Shown: positions 47,201 through 56,208, counted from the first letter of the stretch. The stretch: 64,000 nt of DNA from Acinetobacter shaoyimingii (GCF_011578045.1 NZ_CP049801.1:2170001-2234000), one strand, 5' to 3'. Notes: generated by a model not told the origin, from the sequence alone. Program-made: numbers and translations.

Positions 47201-47235
47201 AAAAAAAAGAGCATGCGTTCGCATGCTCTTTTTTT
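47201..47235 (+). terminator. Terminator of rpsF-rpsR-rplI
   Basis: GAGCATGC-GTTC-GCATGCTC hairpin flanked by eight A and seven T. Confidence 0.93.
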
Positions 47236-47447
47236 ATCTCTAAATTTTGGTTATATCAAGTAAATTTTTTCTCAACTTTTATTTCCAAATCAAGCGCTTG
47301 TTGAAACACACAAAGTGACTTACAACACTTAAATTTATACGATCTATATTTTGAATTAGATAATGGTATCTTGAATTTTATTTTTGCTTTAAGATAAGTC
47401 TGTAAGCATTCATTTTTTGTTGTTCTCATTAAAAATCAAGGTTTTAT

Positions 47448-48893
47448 ATGTCTCAGGCGACTGCCAAAGTAAATACAAATAATTTTAATGCGGATTCAAA
47501 GAAAACCGAATCGGCATCTTTAAAAGAGTTTCGTACGCCTCCACATAATTTGGCGATTGAACAAGCCGTTCTCGCTGCTTTGATGACCGTTGCGGAATCA
47601 TTCGAACAAGTCAGCGATGTTCTCAATGAAAATGACTTTTACGCGACCCGTCACAAATATATCTTCCGTGCCATCGAGCAACTCAATAAAGAAGGCTCAC
47701 CTTACGATGCTGTATTGGTTAACGATTGGCTGATTAAGCAAAATTTATTGGATGCAGTTGGCGGTGAAGAATACTTAATGCAACTGATGGCTGACTCCCC
47801 TGCCAGCTTCTATAACTTAGAAACCTATGCCACTAAAATTCGTGAATTTGCCACTTTAAGAAATATGATTAAAGTCGGGAATGAAATCCTGCAAAATGCT
47901 TATGACACCAAAGGTCGTGAGGTCAGTGAAATTTTAGATTTGGCTGAAACCAATATTTTCTCTATCGCAGAACAACATAACAATAATGCTAAAGCGCAAG
48001 GTCCAAAACCGATCAGTAGCGTTACTGCCGACTTAATTACCAAACTCGATGAACTTTCACAGCTTGAAGGCAGCATTACGGGTTTAAGTACAGGTTTTGT
48101 TGAATTAGACAATAAAACCTCAGGGATGCAAGCAGGCGACATGATCATCGTGGCTGCCCGTCCATCTATGGGTAAAACCACTCTTGCCATGAATCTGGTC
48201 GAAAGCGTTTTATTTAATAGTAATCTACCAGCACTTGTATTCTCCATGGAGATGCCTGCAGATTCGATCGCAATGCGTCTGATTTCATCTTGGGGTCGAG
48301 TTCATCAAGGACATTTACGTTCAGGTAAAATGGATGGGGATGAATGGTCTAAAGTTACAGGCACCATCCTACAGCTCCAAGAAAAGCATCTTTATATTGA
48401 TGACTCATCTGCTCTACCACCAACAGAAATGCGTGCACGTGCGCGTCGTATTGCCAAGCAACACGGGGGCAAACTCGGCTGTATCATGGTCGATTACTTA
48501 CAACTGATGAAAGTGCCAGGTATGGGTGATAACCGTGTTGGTGAGATTGGTGAAATTTCGCGCTCACTCAAAGCCCTAGCCAAAGAAATGCAGTGCCCTG
48601 TTATTGCGCTTTCTCAGTTGAACCGCTCGCTGGAAAACCGCCCAAACAAACGCCCTGTAATGTCTGACTTACGTGAATCAGGTGCCATCGAGCAGGATGC
48701 CGATTTGATCATGTTTATTTATCGTGATGAAGTCTACAACAAAGAATCCAAAGAAGCAGGTACTGCGGAAGTGATTATTGGTAAACAACGTAACGGACCA
48801 ATTGGTACTGTGCGTTTAGCTTTTGAAGGTCAATACACACGTTTTAGTAACCTATCACCTGAGTACTATGCGCAGTATGATGATGAAGAGTAA
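47448..48893 (+). CDS. dnaB: Replicative DNA helicase DnaB
   Basis: Hexameric 5'-3' replication-fork helicase, 481 residues. The N-terminal primase-interacting helical domain (PPHNLAIEQAVLAALM) is followed by the RecA-like domain: Walker A AARPSMGKTTLAMN (about residues 234-246), the Walker B/H2 segment GCIMVDYLQLM, H3 VIALSQLNR and the arginine-finger region IGKQRNGPIGTVRLAF. About 250 bases after rplI, with its own promoter region. A bidirectional hairpin terminator follows. No intein is present. Confidence 0.98.
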   Translation: MSQATAKVNTNNFNADSKKTESASLKEFRTPPHNLAIEQAVLAALMTVAESFEQVSDVLNENDFYATRHKYIFRAIEQLNKEGSPYDAVLVNDWLIKQNLLDAVGGEEYLMQLMADSPASFYNLETYATKIREFATLRNMIKVGNEILQNAYDTKGREVSEILDLAETNIFSIAEQHNNNAKAQGPKPISSVTADLITKLDELSQLEGSITGLSTGFVELDNKTSGMQAGDMIIVAARPSMGKTTLAMNLVESVLFNSNLPALVFSMEMPADSIAMRLISSWGRVHQGHLRSGKMDGDEWSKVTGTILQLQEKHLYIDDSSALPPTEMRARARRIAKQHGGKLGCIMVDYLQLMKVPGMGDNRVGEIGEISRSLKALAKEMQCPVIALSQLNRSLENRPNKRPVMSDLRESGAIEQDADLIMFIYRDEVYNKESKEAGTAEVIIGKQRNGPIGTVRLAFEGQYTRFSNLSPEYYAQYDDEE

Positions 48894-48926
48894 GAAAAAA
48901 AATGGATCTTAAAGATCCATTTTTTA
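48894..48926. terminator. Bidirectional terminator between dnaB and the small exported protein
   Basis: ATGGATCTT / AAGATCCAT (48902-48910 and 48912-48920) with flanking A- and T-runs, a near-perfect palindrome that serves both converging genes. Confidence 0.88.
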
Positions 48927-49238
48927 ACGATTGCAATTTACGATCTTTAAACGCTTTAAGTTATCAATACTATATACGCCATTATGTTTATGGAACTGAT
49001 CTGGAACGGTCAATGAAATACATTGATTCTTTTTCAAATTAGATAGCTTTCGGTATGTCTCTTTGGATAAGTTCACTGAATAAATCACCAATTTACCCTT
49101 ATTGGTCTCTAGTCTAATGGACTCCTCCGTATATTGTTTAGGATCATTTTTAAGTATCCTAAATTGACCAATCGCGGCATTGGCTTGAGCACTTAAAATC
49201 ATCAATAATACACTCGCCACACAAAACCATTTTTTCAT
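48924..49238 (-). CDS. Small exported protein of unknown function
   Basis: About 104 residues. The signal peptide is MKKWFCVASVLLMILSAQANAAIGQF, cleaved after Ala. The mature part of about 80 residues is a beta-rich, lysine-rich domain with two Cys (KKNQCISL and the terminal IVNCNR) that could form a disulfide. No family recognised. Three Met codons upstream (from 49289) are in frame, but only the ATG at 49238 has ACAGGA six bases ahead and begins a normal signal peptide. A Fur-box-like sequence lies about 113 bases upstream at 49351-49369. Confidence 0.65.
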   Translation of the reverse strand: MKKWFCVASVLLMILSAQANAAIGQFRILKNDPKQYTEESIRLETNKGKLVIYSVNLSKETYRKLSNLKKNQCISLTVPDQFHKHNGVYSIDNLKRLKIVNCNR

Positions 49239-49350
49239 TTTCATTCCTGTTAATTTGTTCATCTTTAACTTATAGAATAACTTTTTCATGCTGTTGCAAG
49301 TTGTTAAATTCTGTTGAAATTTTTAAATCAATTGCCCTCATCCAACATTG

Positions 49351-49369
49351 CATAATGATAATAATGCCC
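49351..49369. promoter_or_regulatory. Possible Fur box between the small exported protein gene and alr
   Basis: CATAATGATAATAATGCCC matches the 19-base consensus GATAATGATAATCATTATC at 14 positions, all in the first two hexamers and one half of the third. It lies 113 bases before the minus-strand gene and 177 before alr. Repeats of this kind also arise by chance in AT-rich DNA. The remaining gap (49239-49545) shows no gene. Confidence 0.35.
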
Positions 49370-49545
49370 ACGATGATTCTTTCAGAACCTGAACATATTG
49401 ATAAAATTTAGTGAAATTTAAAATTGTGATATGTATTTCATGAACATGGGCATACAATATTGCGCAAATGACTAACACCCGTATTGTCTACTTTGTTTAG
49501 TTTTTTTCAATTTAAAAGCATTCTCTCAAATTAGGAGTATTTCAG

Positions 49546-50625
49546 GTGCGCCAAGCAACTGTTTATATTGATCAAGAAGCACTTCAATATAATTTAAATC
49601 GCGTCAAACAACTTGCCCCATCCGCTAAAATTGTCAGTATGGTGAAAGCCAATGCATATGGTCACGGTGTAAAAGATTGCTTGGCAGCATTAAGTGCAAC
49701 CGATGCTTTTGGTGTTGCATGTTTAGAAGAAGCTTTAGAAATTCGTGAACTTGGCTATCACCAACCGATAACACTGATTGAAGGTGTTTTTTCTGCAGAT
49801 GAGATGCAAATTGTTATCGATCGAGATATTGAAATTGTGGTTCATCATCAACAGCAAGTGGATTGGTTGCTACAACATAAAGCGCATTACAATGCAAAGC
49901 AACTAAAAGTATGGGTCAAACTCAATAGCGGTATGAACCGTTTGGGTTTTAAAGTGCCTGAAATTATTGATGTGATCAATCATTTAAAAGCAGAAGGCTT
50001 CACCTGTGTCTTGGCCATGCACTTTGCCAATGCCGATGCTGAAAACCACCAGCTCAATGAACAACAGAAGAATCAATTTTTACACGTCAAAGAAGCCTGT
50101 ACGCCTGTTTTGGCCTCTTGCTGTAACTCCGCTGCTATTTTTAAATGGCCAGAACTGAATTTTGATTTCGTCCGTCCGGGCATTATGTTGTACGGCGCAT
50201 CACCATTTGCCGACAAATCCGCATATGATTTAGACCTTAAACCAGTCATGTCTTTTGAAGCAGAAATTATTGCGCTAAATCATATTCAAGCTGGCGAAAC
50301 TGTAGGTTATGGTTCAACCTTCAAAGCTGAACAAGAGATGGATATTGCCATTGTTTCCATTGGCTATGGAGATGGCTATCCACGTGCTTATCCAAAACAA
50401 AACTACGTTGCCATAGATGGACAATTAACACGTGTCATTGGTCGTGTAGCCATGGATATGATTGCTATTGATAACACTGAGTTAAAAGCATCATTGGGTA
50501 CAAAAGTTGAACTGTGGGGTAAAACTCGACTGGTCGATGATGTTGCTGATGCCAATGGCACCATTGGTTATGAACTACTTTGTCGCTTAAGCAATCGCCC
50601 TGATCGTGTTGTACTGAAAAAATAA
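49546..50625 (+). CDS. alr: Alanine racemase (GTG start)
   Basis: PLP enzyme that makes D-alanine for peptidoglycan, 359 residues. PLP-binding Lys-34 is in SMVKANAYGHGV, the second catalytic base Tyr in ETVGYGSTF (about residue 255), and the substrate region in SGMNRLGF. The N-terminal TIM barrel and C-terminal beta domain (VAMDMIAID, LLCRLSNRPDRV) are both complete. The GTG start has AGGAG nine bases upstream. The dnaB-alr neighbourhood is usual in Acinetobacter. Followed by a shared terminator. Confidence 0.97.
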   Translation: MRQATVYIDQEALQYNLNRVKQLAPSAKIVSMVKANAYGHGVKDCLAALSATDAFGVACLEEALEIRELGYHQPITLIEGVFSADEMQIVIDRDIEIVVHHQQQVDWLLQHKAHYNAKQLKVWVKLNSGMNRLGFKVPEIIDVINHLKAEGFTCVLAMHFANADAENHQLNEQQKNQFLHVKEACTPVLASCCNSAAIFKWPELNFDFVRPGIMLYGASPFADKSAYDLDLKPVMSFEAEIIALNHIQAGETVGYGSTFKAEQEMDIAIVSIGYGDGYPRAYPKQNYVAIDGQLTRVIGRVAMDMIAIDNTELKASLGTKVELWGKTRLVDDVADANGTIGYELLCRLSNRPDRVVLKK

Positions 50626-50661
50626 TTTTGAATGGTTATTCTTGAAATTTAAAAGCTCATT

Positions 50662-50690
50662 AAAAAGCCCAATTAATCTGGGCTTTTTAA
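50662..50690. terminator. Bidirectional terminator of alr and the BLUF gene
   Basis: AAAAAGCCCA / TGGGCTTTTT (50662-50671 and 50679-50688) with loop ATTAATC. It overlaps the BLUF stop codon. Confidence 0.88.
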
Positions 50691-51107
50691 TGGCTGATCA
50701 TCAGCTTTGATCAAGATATCCAGTAGAATATCAATTGCATCATCATCCAAATCATTTAAGTTAAAGCTATCAAATCCTAAATCAGATAAGTAGGTTTTTA
50801 TTTCGCTATGTCTTGCTACATATTTCATTTTCCATGCAGCAAAATTGCGCTCCGCAATAATTTTAAATCCATAAAATTTTAAGTCTTTATGACGCTGATC
50901 TTTTTTTAATTTTTCAACCAGCTGATCCAGATGTTGTTTTTCCCCTTCCACACATTGAAAAAAATAACCATCGGCGTAATACAAGACACCTGAAATCTCA
51001 TGATAATGATTAAAGTGATATGCTTCGGTTAAAATACTTCTTAAATCATCAAAAATTTCAGGCGGTTTTGTTGACGCAGTACTACAGTAACAAAACTGAT
51101 AAAGCAT
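50673..51107 (-). CDS. BLUF-domain blue-light photoreceptor, BlsA-like
   Basis: A short BLUF protein of 144 residues. With the ATG at 51107 the flavin-site residues fall at Tyr-7 (FCYCS), Asn-33 (FNHYHEISGVLYY), Gln-51 (FFQCVEGE), Trp-92 and Met-94 (AAWKMKYV), the same numbers reported for Acinetobacter BlsA (Tyr-7, Gln-51, Trp-92). That agreement supports this start over the ATG at 51134, which adds nine residues. After the FAD-binding domain only a short helical C-terminus rich in Asp remains (LNDLDDDAIDILLDILIKAD), so it must act through partner proteins, as BlsA does in light- and temperature-dependent control of motility, biofilm and iron uptake. It lies next to the Anbu operon on the same strand but 105 bases after it. 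Confidence 0.9.
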   Translation of the reverse strand: MLYQFCYCSTASTKPPEIFDDLRSILTEAYHFNHYHEISGVLYYADGYFFQCVEGEKQHLDQLVEKLKKDQRHKDLKFYGFKIIAERNFAAWKMKYVARHSEIKTYLSDLGFDSFNLNDLDDDAIDILLDILIKADDQPLKSPD

Positions 51108-51212
51108 TCCCCAATTCCAAATAAAAAACGACATCCGTTAATGTAGTTTTAATAGATTCAGCTGTAAATAAATTTATTATTTAAATCAAAATTTTAATGA
51201 TATTAAAATACT

Positions 51213-51947
51213 TTACTGCCAATAATCATCTGTTGGAATCTCTAAGCTGTTTAAGCCTTTGCGCAAGGTCTCAGACCAAAGTTTACTAATATTTGAAAAA
51301 TAAGGATCTTCTTCATAAATACGCTTTCCAACAGGAACATGAAAACTATCTGCCTGATAAATAAGCGCATCAAGTGGTAAACCTACAGATACATTCGAAC
51401 GTAAAGTTGAATCAAAAGAGATCAGACCGCAACGCAGTGCCTCACTCAAAGGCGTATCAAATTTTAAAGCACGATCGAGAATTGGTTTACCATATTTGCT
51501 TTCACCAATTTGAAAGAACGGCGTATCACTCGTTGCATTAATAAAATTACCTTGCGGATAGATATTATATAGTTGCATATCTTCGCCTTTAATCTGACCG
51601 CCAAGCAAAATACTACAATAATAATTACTTTGCTCTTGCTGATCTGTCGTGACATCTGCAATGGTTCTTTTCAAGGTGTGACCAACCAACTCGGCCATTT
51701 CAAACATGCTATTCACACTATATAAATTTGGCTCAACTTTTAGATCTAGTTGATTTTTGAGATGACCAATGACTGCTTGTGTGGTTGCTAAGTTCCCTGA
51801 AGTTTGAATGGTAATAAAGCGCTCACCTTCCACCCCATAGGTATAAAGCTTACGAAATACCGAGATATGATCAACTCCAGCATTGGTTCGTGTATCACTA
51901 ATGAACACTAAACCATCTTTTAAACGCATTGCACAACAATAAGTCAT
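51213..51947 (-). CDS. Anbu (bacterial proteasome-related hydrolase, BPH)
   Basis: A 244-residue proteasome-fold Ntn hydrolase. Removal of Met-1 exposes Thr-2 as nucleophile (MTYCCAMRLKDGL). The other catalytic residues are visible as Asp-18 in SDTRTNAG and Lys-33 in FRKLYTY. Full-length proteasome beta-type strands follow (SNYYCSILLGG). It differs from HslV, and no AAA unfoldase gene is near. The three genes upstream on the same strand encode a transglutaminase-like protein, an alpha-E protein and an ATP-grasp protein, the defining Anbu operon. Known Anbu proteins form open helical or ring assemblies; the substrate is unsettled. AAGGA is seven bases before the ATG. It is the last gene of the operon. 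Confidence 0.9.
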   Translation of the reverse strand: MTYCCAMRLKDGLVFISDTRTNAGVDHISVFRKLYTYGVEGERFITIQTSGNLATTQAVIGHLKNQLDLKVEPNLYSVNSMFEMAELVGHTLKRTIADVTTDQQEQSNYYCSILLGGQIKGEDMQLYNIYPQGNFINATSDTPFFQIGESKYGKPILDRALKFDTPLSEALRCGLISFDSTLRSNVSVGLPLDALIYQADSFHVPVGKRIYEEDPYFSNISKLWSETLRKGLNSLEIPTDDYWQ

Positions 51948-51970
51948 TCTAAATCCTTAAGGTATTACTT

Positions 51971-52750
51971 TTAGCAAGGTAGAACCTGCACAATTGAACT
52001 CATGCTTTCTATACCACCTTTATCTCGCACTCCTCTCACAGGTGCAACATCCCAATAATCACGACCAATGGCAACATAAATATGTGAGCCAGGCGTATAA
52101 AGTTGATTACTCACATCAAAAGTATACCAATTTTGATCTAAATAAATTTCAGCCCAAGCATGACTCGCCAAATGACTGGTATCTGGCACATACAAATAAC
52201 CAGACACATATCGAGCGGGCACACCCAGCACTTTACACATCGCCAAAAAAACATGTGTGTGATCTTGGCAAACACCCTGACGCTCTTCAAATGCATGAAT
52301 TGCAGTGGTATTTACACCTGTAGTATCACTGATATAAGGCATATGTGCCAATAGCGCTTCCGACAAACGGATCAAATTATCATGTGAAACGTAAGGTACA
52401 TGTTGATGTACAAAATCGATCATTTCTGGATTGCATAAGGTATTCTGTGTTTTTTGTAAAAAAAACACTGGACTCATCTCCGCATCAATCGCCACCTGAG
52501 AATCCACATTTATGTCAACAATACCTTGCGCCATGATCGAGAGATTCTGATACGCATATCGCTGCGTAGCTGTTACCCAGATATTTTGAAAAGCATCCAA
52601 TCGCGAACTCTGTTCACCAGGAATACTGATACCCCATGACAACACCTGCTGATGTGTATTGCTTTGTGGTGTCATTCTGATGTATTGAATGCTATTTTTC
52701 GCAGTTTCAGTATATTGGTAATGCGTTTGATGATTGATCATCAGTTTCAT
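51971..52750 (-). CDS. Transglutaminase-like cysteine protein of the Anbu operon
   Basis: A 259-residue protein with an N-terminal bacterial-transglutaminase-type beta domain (INHQTHYQYTETAKNS, IRMTPQSN) and a transglutaminase core with an intact triad: Cys-161 in QGVCQDHTHVF, His-197 in ASHAWAEIYL and Asp-212 in YTFDVSNQ. Such proteins act as proteases or amidases as well as cross-linkers; in this operon it is suggested to process or modify peptides together with the ATP-grasp ligase. No signal peptide. It overlaps the alpha-E gene by four bases and is 23 bases ahead of Anbu. Confidence 0.9.
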   Translation of the reverse strand: MKLMINHQTHYQYTETAKNSIQYIRMTPQSNTHQQVLSWGISIPGEQSSRLDAFQNIWVTATQRYAYQNLSIMAQGIVDINVDSQVAIDAEMSPVFFLQKTQNTLCNPEMIDFVHQHVPYVSHDNLIRLSEALLAHMPYISDTTGVNTTAIHAFEERQGVCQDHTHVFLAMCKVLGVPARYVSGYLYVPDTSHLASHAWAEIYLDQNWYTFDVSNQLYTPGSHIYVAIGRDYWDVAPVRGVRDKGGIESMSSIVQVLPC

Positions 52751-53349
52751 ACATCTGCCTCAAAAAACGACTGTACTTGATCGTTAAGCTGGTAGAAATT
52801 ATTAAAATTTGGCTCAGCTTTAAATTCAGCCCATTTTTCATTGAGATCATTCCAACCATACTGATTCAATAGTTCAATCAATCCATCCATTTTTTCAACG
52901 GTGTCTGTATAACTTTGATTTAATCGAATCTGATGATCAAGTTTTTCCATCAATTCACCTAAGCTATAAAATAGGAAAATATCTTCGTTTTCAGCCTCAA
53001 GTACTTCACTACACTCATCTACCACTGTACAGATGTATCCTGCATTTTTATCTGCTGCATCAATCATCTTTTTCATTGCTGAGTACGTTTGCATGGATAA
53101 GATGCCACGCAGATCATGGATATTATTTTTGACACACTGAAATTGTTGGTGAAAAGAGGCTGGCTGCTCAGGATTTAAAACCAATTCGTTGAGTGATGAG
53201 GCATCAAATGCAGGTAAACAAAATGCATGTGCATAGGTCATCGCTTGTTCATCATTTTGGAATGGGAATTGACCACATAAATATTGTACGCGAGTCAAAT
53301 ATTTTCCGACCCAAAAAATATTCTGTACATTGCTTGTCAGTAAAATCAT
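52747..53349 (-). CDS. Alpha-E domain protein of the Anbu operon (short form)
   Basis: A 200-residue all-alpha protein. The N-terminal SNVQNIFWVGKYLTRVQYL matches the alpha-E signature (a helix with F/L-W-x-G-R/K-Y-L-x-R). Two later helical bundles include SMQTYSAMKKMI and IFLFYSLGELMEKLDHQIR. Alpha-E proteins accompany circularly permuted ATP-grasp enzymes and transglutaminases, but their activity is unknown. At 200 residues it is clearly shorter than the usual roughly 300. The frame begins at 53370, but the ATG at 53349 has GAGGGAGA seven bases upstream. It overlaps the transglutaminase gene by four bases and follows the ATP-grasp gene by 27. Confidence 0.87.
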   Translation of the reverse strand: MILLTSNVQNIFWVGKYLTRVQYLCGQFPFQNDEQAMTYAHAFCLPAFDASSLNELVLNPEQPASFHQQFQCVKNNIHDLRGILSMQTYSAMKKMIDAADKNAGYICTVVDECSEVLEAENEDIFLFYSLGELMEKLDHQIRLNQSYTDTVEKMDGLIELLNQYGWNDLNEKWAEFKAEPNFNNFYQLNDQVQSFFEADV

Positions 53350-53376
53350 GTCACTCTCCCTCTTAATCATTTTTTA

Positions 53377-54927
53377 TTAGGAATGTAAGGTATCGACAAC
53401 CCATGTGTCTTTAATACCACCACCCTGTGAAGAATTTACAACCAATGATCCTTTCTCCATCGCAACACGAGTTAAACCTCCTGGCACGATTTCAGTTCGT
53501 TGTGGCGAACTCAGTACAAATGGTCGCAAGTCGATATGACGCTCACCCATACCATCATCCGTTAACGTTGGTGCAACAGAAAGCGCCAAGGTTGGTTGTG
53601 CGATATATAAATGAGGCGATTTTAAAAGCTTCGCTTTGAAGCTTAGGATTTCTTTTTCACACGCTTGAGGCCCAATCAACATGCCGTAGCCACCTGAACC
53701 TTGAGCTTCTTTTACCACAAGGTTTTCGAGATTGTTTAGGACATAATCAAGTGCTTCAGCTTCACGACATTGATAAGTAGGAACATTATTTAGGACAGGT
53801 TTTTCACCTAAGTAATATTCAATCATTTTATCAACATAAGGATAAATCGATTTGTCATCTGCCACACCTGTACCGGGTGCGTTGGCAATAACAACATTGT
53901 GACTTAGGTATGCAGAGATAAGACCTGCCACACCTAAAGTGCTGTCAGGCATAAAACATAAAGGATCTAAAAAAGCATCATCCAAACGCTTATAAATTAC
54001 ATCAACTTGTTGTTTTCCACGTAGGGTTTTAACATAAACCTTATTGTTCTGTACAAAAAGGTCACTGCCCGTTACAAGGGGTACATCCATTTCTCTTGCT
54101 AAAAAACAATGTTCATAGTAAGCGCTGTTATATCGTCCTGGCGTCAGAACAACGATAAATGGATTGTCCACATAGGCATTTTCTTGCAAAATTTGTTTGA
54201 GTAATTGAGGATATTGCTCCACACCATGCAGTTTATTGGCCTGACATAATTCAGGCATCAGTTTTTCACTAATTTTACGGCTCTCAAGCATATAAGATAC
54301 ACCCGATGGGGTTCTTAAATTGTCTTCCAATACGTAAAATTCGCCTGATTTGTCTCGAACAATATCAATGCCGCTAATTTGACTATAAATTTTGCCATTT
54401 AAATCATGCTTATACATGAGTGGCAAATATGCTTCATGCGTTAATACCTGTAATTCAGGAATAATTTTCTCTTTTAAAATCGTTTGATCATGATAGATAT
54501 CATCAAGGAATAAATTAAGCGCGCGCACTCTTTGCGAACAACCTTGCTCAATTTTATTCCATTGCTGTTTTGCAATGACACGTGGGATCAAATCGAATGG
54601 AATAATGCGATCTGTACCTTCTGACTCTCCATAAACCGTAAATGTGATACCGTGATTTAAAAAGTGCTCCTTTGCCTGCAAGTTAAGTAATTTAAGCTCA
54701 TCCAAACTATGTTCGCATAACCAAGCTTCAATCTTTTTTGAAGCTTCTAAACTAATTGTGGAGTCATCCAACATCTCATTAAAGAATTCTGATTTTAGTT
54801 GATCAAATAAATATGCCGTACTGTTATGTTTTATATCCATCTTTAATGCTTGCTTAAATGTTCCCACGTTGCCCTCTGGTTCGAATGCGCCTGAAATAGA
54901 ATTTGTATCTTTGTCTTCTTTAAGCAT
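53377..54927 (-). CDS. Circularly permuted ATP-grasp peptide-ligase-like protein of the Anbu operon
   Basis: A 516-residue CP_ATPgrasp_2-type protein. Typical blocks: FTVYGESEGTDRIIPFDLIPRVI, QRVRALNLFLDDIYHDQ, SGIDIVRDKSGEFYVLEDNL (acidic metal-binding ELED-like segment), LRTPSGVSYMLESR, IYKRLDDAFLDPLCF, VIANAPGTGVADDK and LVVKEAQGSGGYGMLIG (glycine-rich phosphate loop). The family is predicted to form amide bonds by way of an acyl phosphate. It is the first gene of the four-gene Anbu operon. The last gene of the operon encodes the Ntn hydrolase, so one end makes and the other may cut an amide or peptide; this is inference. A 235-base gap separates it from the divergent WYL regulator. Confidence 0.9.
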   Translation of the reverse strand: MLKEDKDTNSISGAFEPEGNVGTFKQALKMDIKHNSTAYLFDQLKSEFFNEMLDDSTISLEASKKIEAWLCEHSLDELKLLNLQAKEHFLNHGITFTVYGESEGTDRIIPFDLIPRVIAKQQWNKIEQGCSQRVRALNLFLDDIYHDQTILKEKIIPELQVLTHEAYLPLMYKHDLNGKIYSQISGIDIVRDKSGEFYVLEDNLRTPSGVSYMLESRKISEKLMPELCQANKLHGVEQYPQLLKQILQENAYVDNPFIVVLTPGRYNSAYYEHCFLAREMDVPLVTGSDLFVQNNKVYVKTLRGKQQVDVIYKRLDDAFLDPLCFMPDSTLGVAGLISAYLSHNVVIANAPGTGVADDKSIYPYVDKMIEYYLGEKPVLNNVPTYQCREAEALDYVLNNLENLVVKEAQGSGGYGMLIGPQACEKEILSFKAKLLKSPHLYIAQPTLALSVAPTLTDDGMGERHIDLRPFVLSSPQRTEIVPGGLTRVAMEKGSLVVNSSQGGGIKDTWVVDTLHS

Positions 54928-55162
54928 ACAAACCTCTTATTTTTTATCTATTGTATAAATACAGATGCAATTTCAGTGCCAACAACTAAGCACATCGTTA
55001 CTACATTAATCACTTAATTTTGCAAACAACTCAATTGCAAATTACACTAAGTTGTTTCCAAATATAGAAATGTGTTTTTGAGGCTTGCTAAAATTCACGA
55101 GTTTTTTTATGGTGTATCAAAGCTTTTTCATTCTTTGTTTATTCAACGTTAGTTAAAATATT

Positions 55163-56158
55163 ATGTCCTCACAAGAAAAAGAAACCTCGAATAGCCTATA
55201 TCGACAATGGCAAATTCTTTCTAGGCTCTCCACTGGAAAATGGATGGGCACACGTGAATTACAAGAAACTTTAGAGCGTGAAGGCATTGAAATAAGCTTA
55301 AGAACCATTCAACGCGATCTCAATCAAATCTCGCAACGATTTCCTATAGAGAGCAATAAAACCGTACCTCAGGGCTGGCGCTGGCGTTCAGATGCTCCTA
55401 TACAAAGCTTGCCACATATGACCAGCTCTCAAGCCGTCACCTTCATGATGGTCGAGGAACATTTAAAACACTTACTCCCACCCAGCCTAGTAGAAGAAAT
55501 GACCCCTTGGTTTGATCTTGCTCGTCGTAGCTTGTCGACACAGAACAATGTTCGCCAATGGATTAACCGTGTTCGGATTGTTCCTGCCAATCAACCGCTC
55601 ATTCCACCTGTGGTCGAAAAACAGGCACAACAAGCGATTTACGAAGGTCTGTTACAAGACAAACAGATTGAGTGTGTTTACCGTGTTCGCGGCCCACATG
55701 GCGAGGAAAAGACTTATATTTTGAACCCTTTAGCTTTGGTTCAAAAAGGTGCGATCATTTACCTCATATGTACACGTCATGATAAAAATGAAGTTCAGAC
55801 TTTTGCATTGCACCGTTTTAGATCGTCCAAGGTGCTCGATACACGTGCGTTGCACCCTGTCGATTTCGATATAGATAAATATATTGACTCTGGTGCACTG
55901 GGTTTTCGTGTCGACTACACCAAAGCGACTAAAAATGTAGATTTAGAAATTTATATGCACGAAGCCGATGCACTTTATTTCACCGAAAGCCAGCTCAGCT
56001 TAGAACAGCAAATCACCAAAATTTCTGAAGATCTTTATAAAATTTCTGCCAATGTTCCTTTTACATCGCAATTGGTTTGGTGGTTAAGAAGTTTTGGTAA
56101 AAAAATTATCCGCATTGAGCCGATTGAAGTTTTCCATGCTGTCCATGAAATTGACTAA
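55163..56158 (+). CDS. WYL-domain transcriptional regulator
   Basis: A 331-residue regulator. An N-terminal winged helix-turn-helix occupies about residues 12-75 (QWQILSRLSTGKWMGTRELQ, then RTIQRDLNQISQRFPIE, the DeoR-like recognition helix). The WYL domain spans about 165-235 (KQIECVYRV, TYILNPLALVQKGAIIYLIC, then FALHRFRSSKVLD) and a WCX-like C-terminus follows. WYL domains sense nucleic acids or other small ligands. Its divergent placement, 235 bases from the Anbu operon, makes that operon a natural candidate target, together with its own gene, although this is inference. No hydrophobic segments. Confidence 0.87.
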   Translation: MSSQEKETSNSLYRQWQILSRLSTGKWMGTRELQETLEREGIEISLRTIQRDLNQISQRFPIESNKTVPQGWRWRSDAPIQSLPHMTSSQAVTFMMVEEHLKHLLPPSLVEEMTPWFDLARRSLSTQNNVRQWINRVRIVPANQPLIPPVVEKQAQQAIYEGLLQDKQIECVYRVRGPHGEEKTYILNPLALVQKGAIIYLICTRHDKNEVQTFALHRFRSSKVLDTRALHPVDFDIDKYIDSGALGFRVDYTKATKNVDLEIYMHEADALYFTESQLSLEQQITKISEDLYKISANVPFTSQLVWWLRSFGKKIIRIEPIEVFHAVHEID

Positions 56159-56208
56159 TAATTTGTATCTACGTCACATTCAATCCTCGTCAATGGTGAA
56201 TTTTTAAA

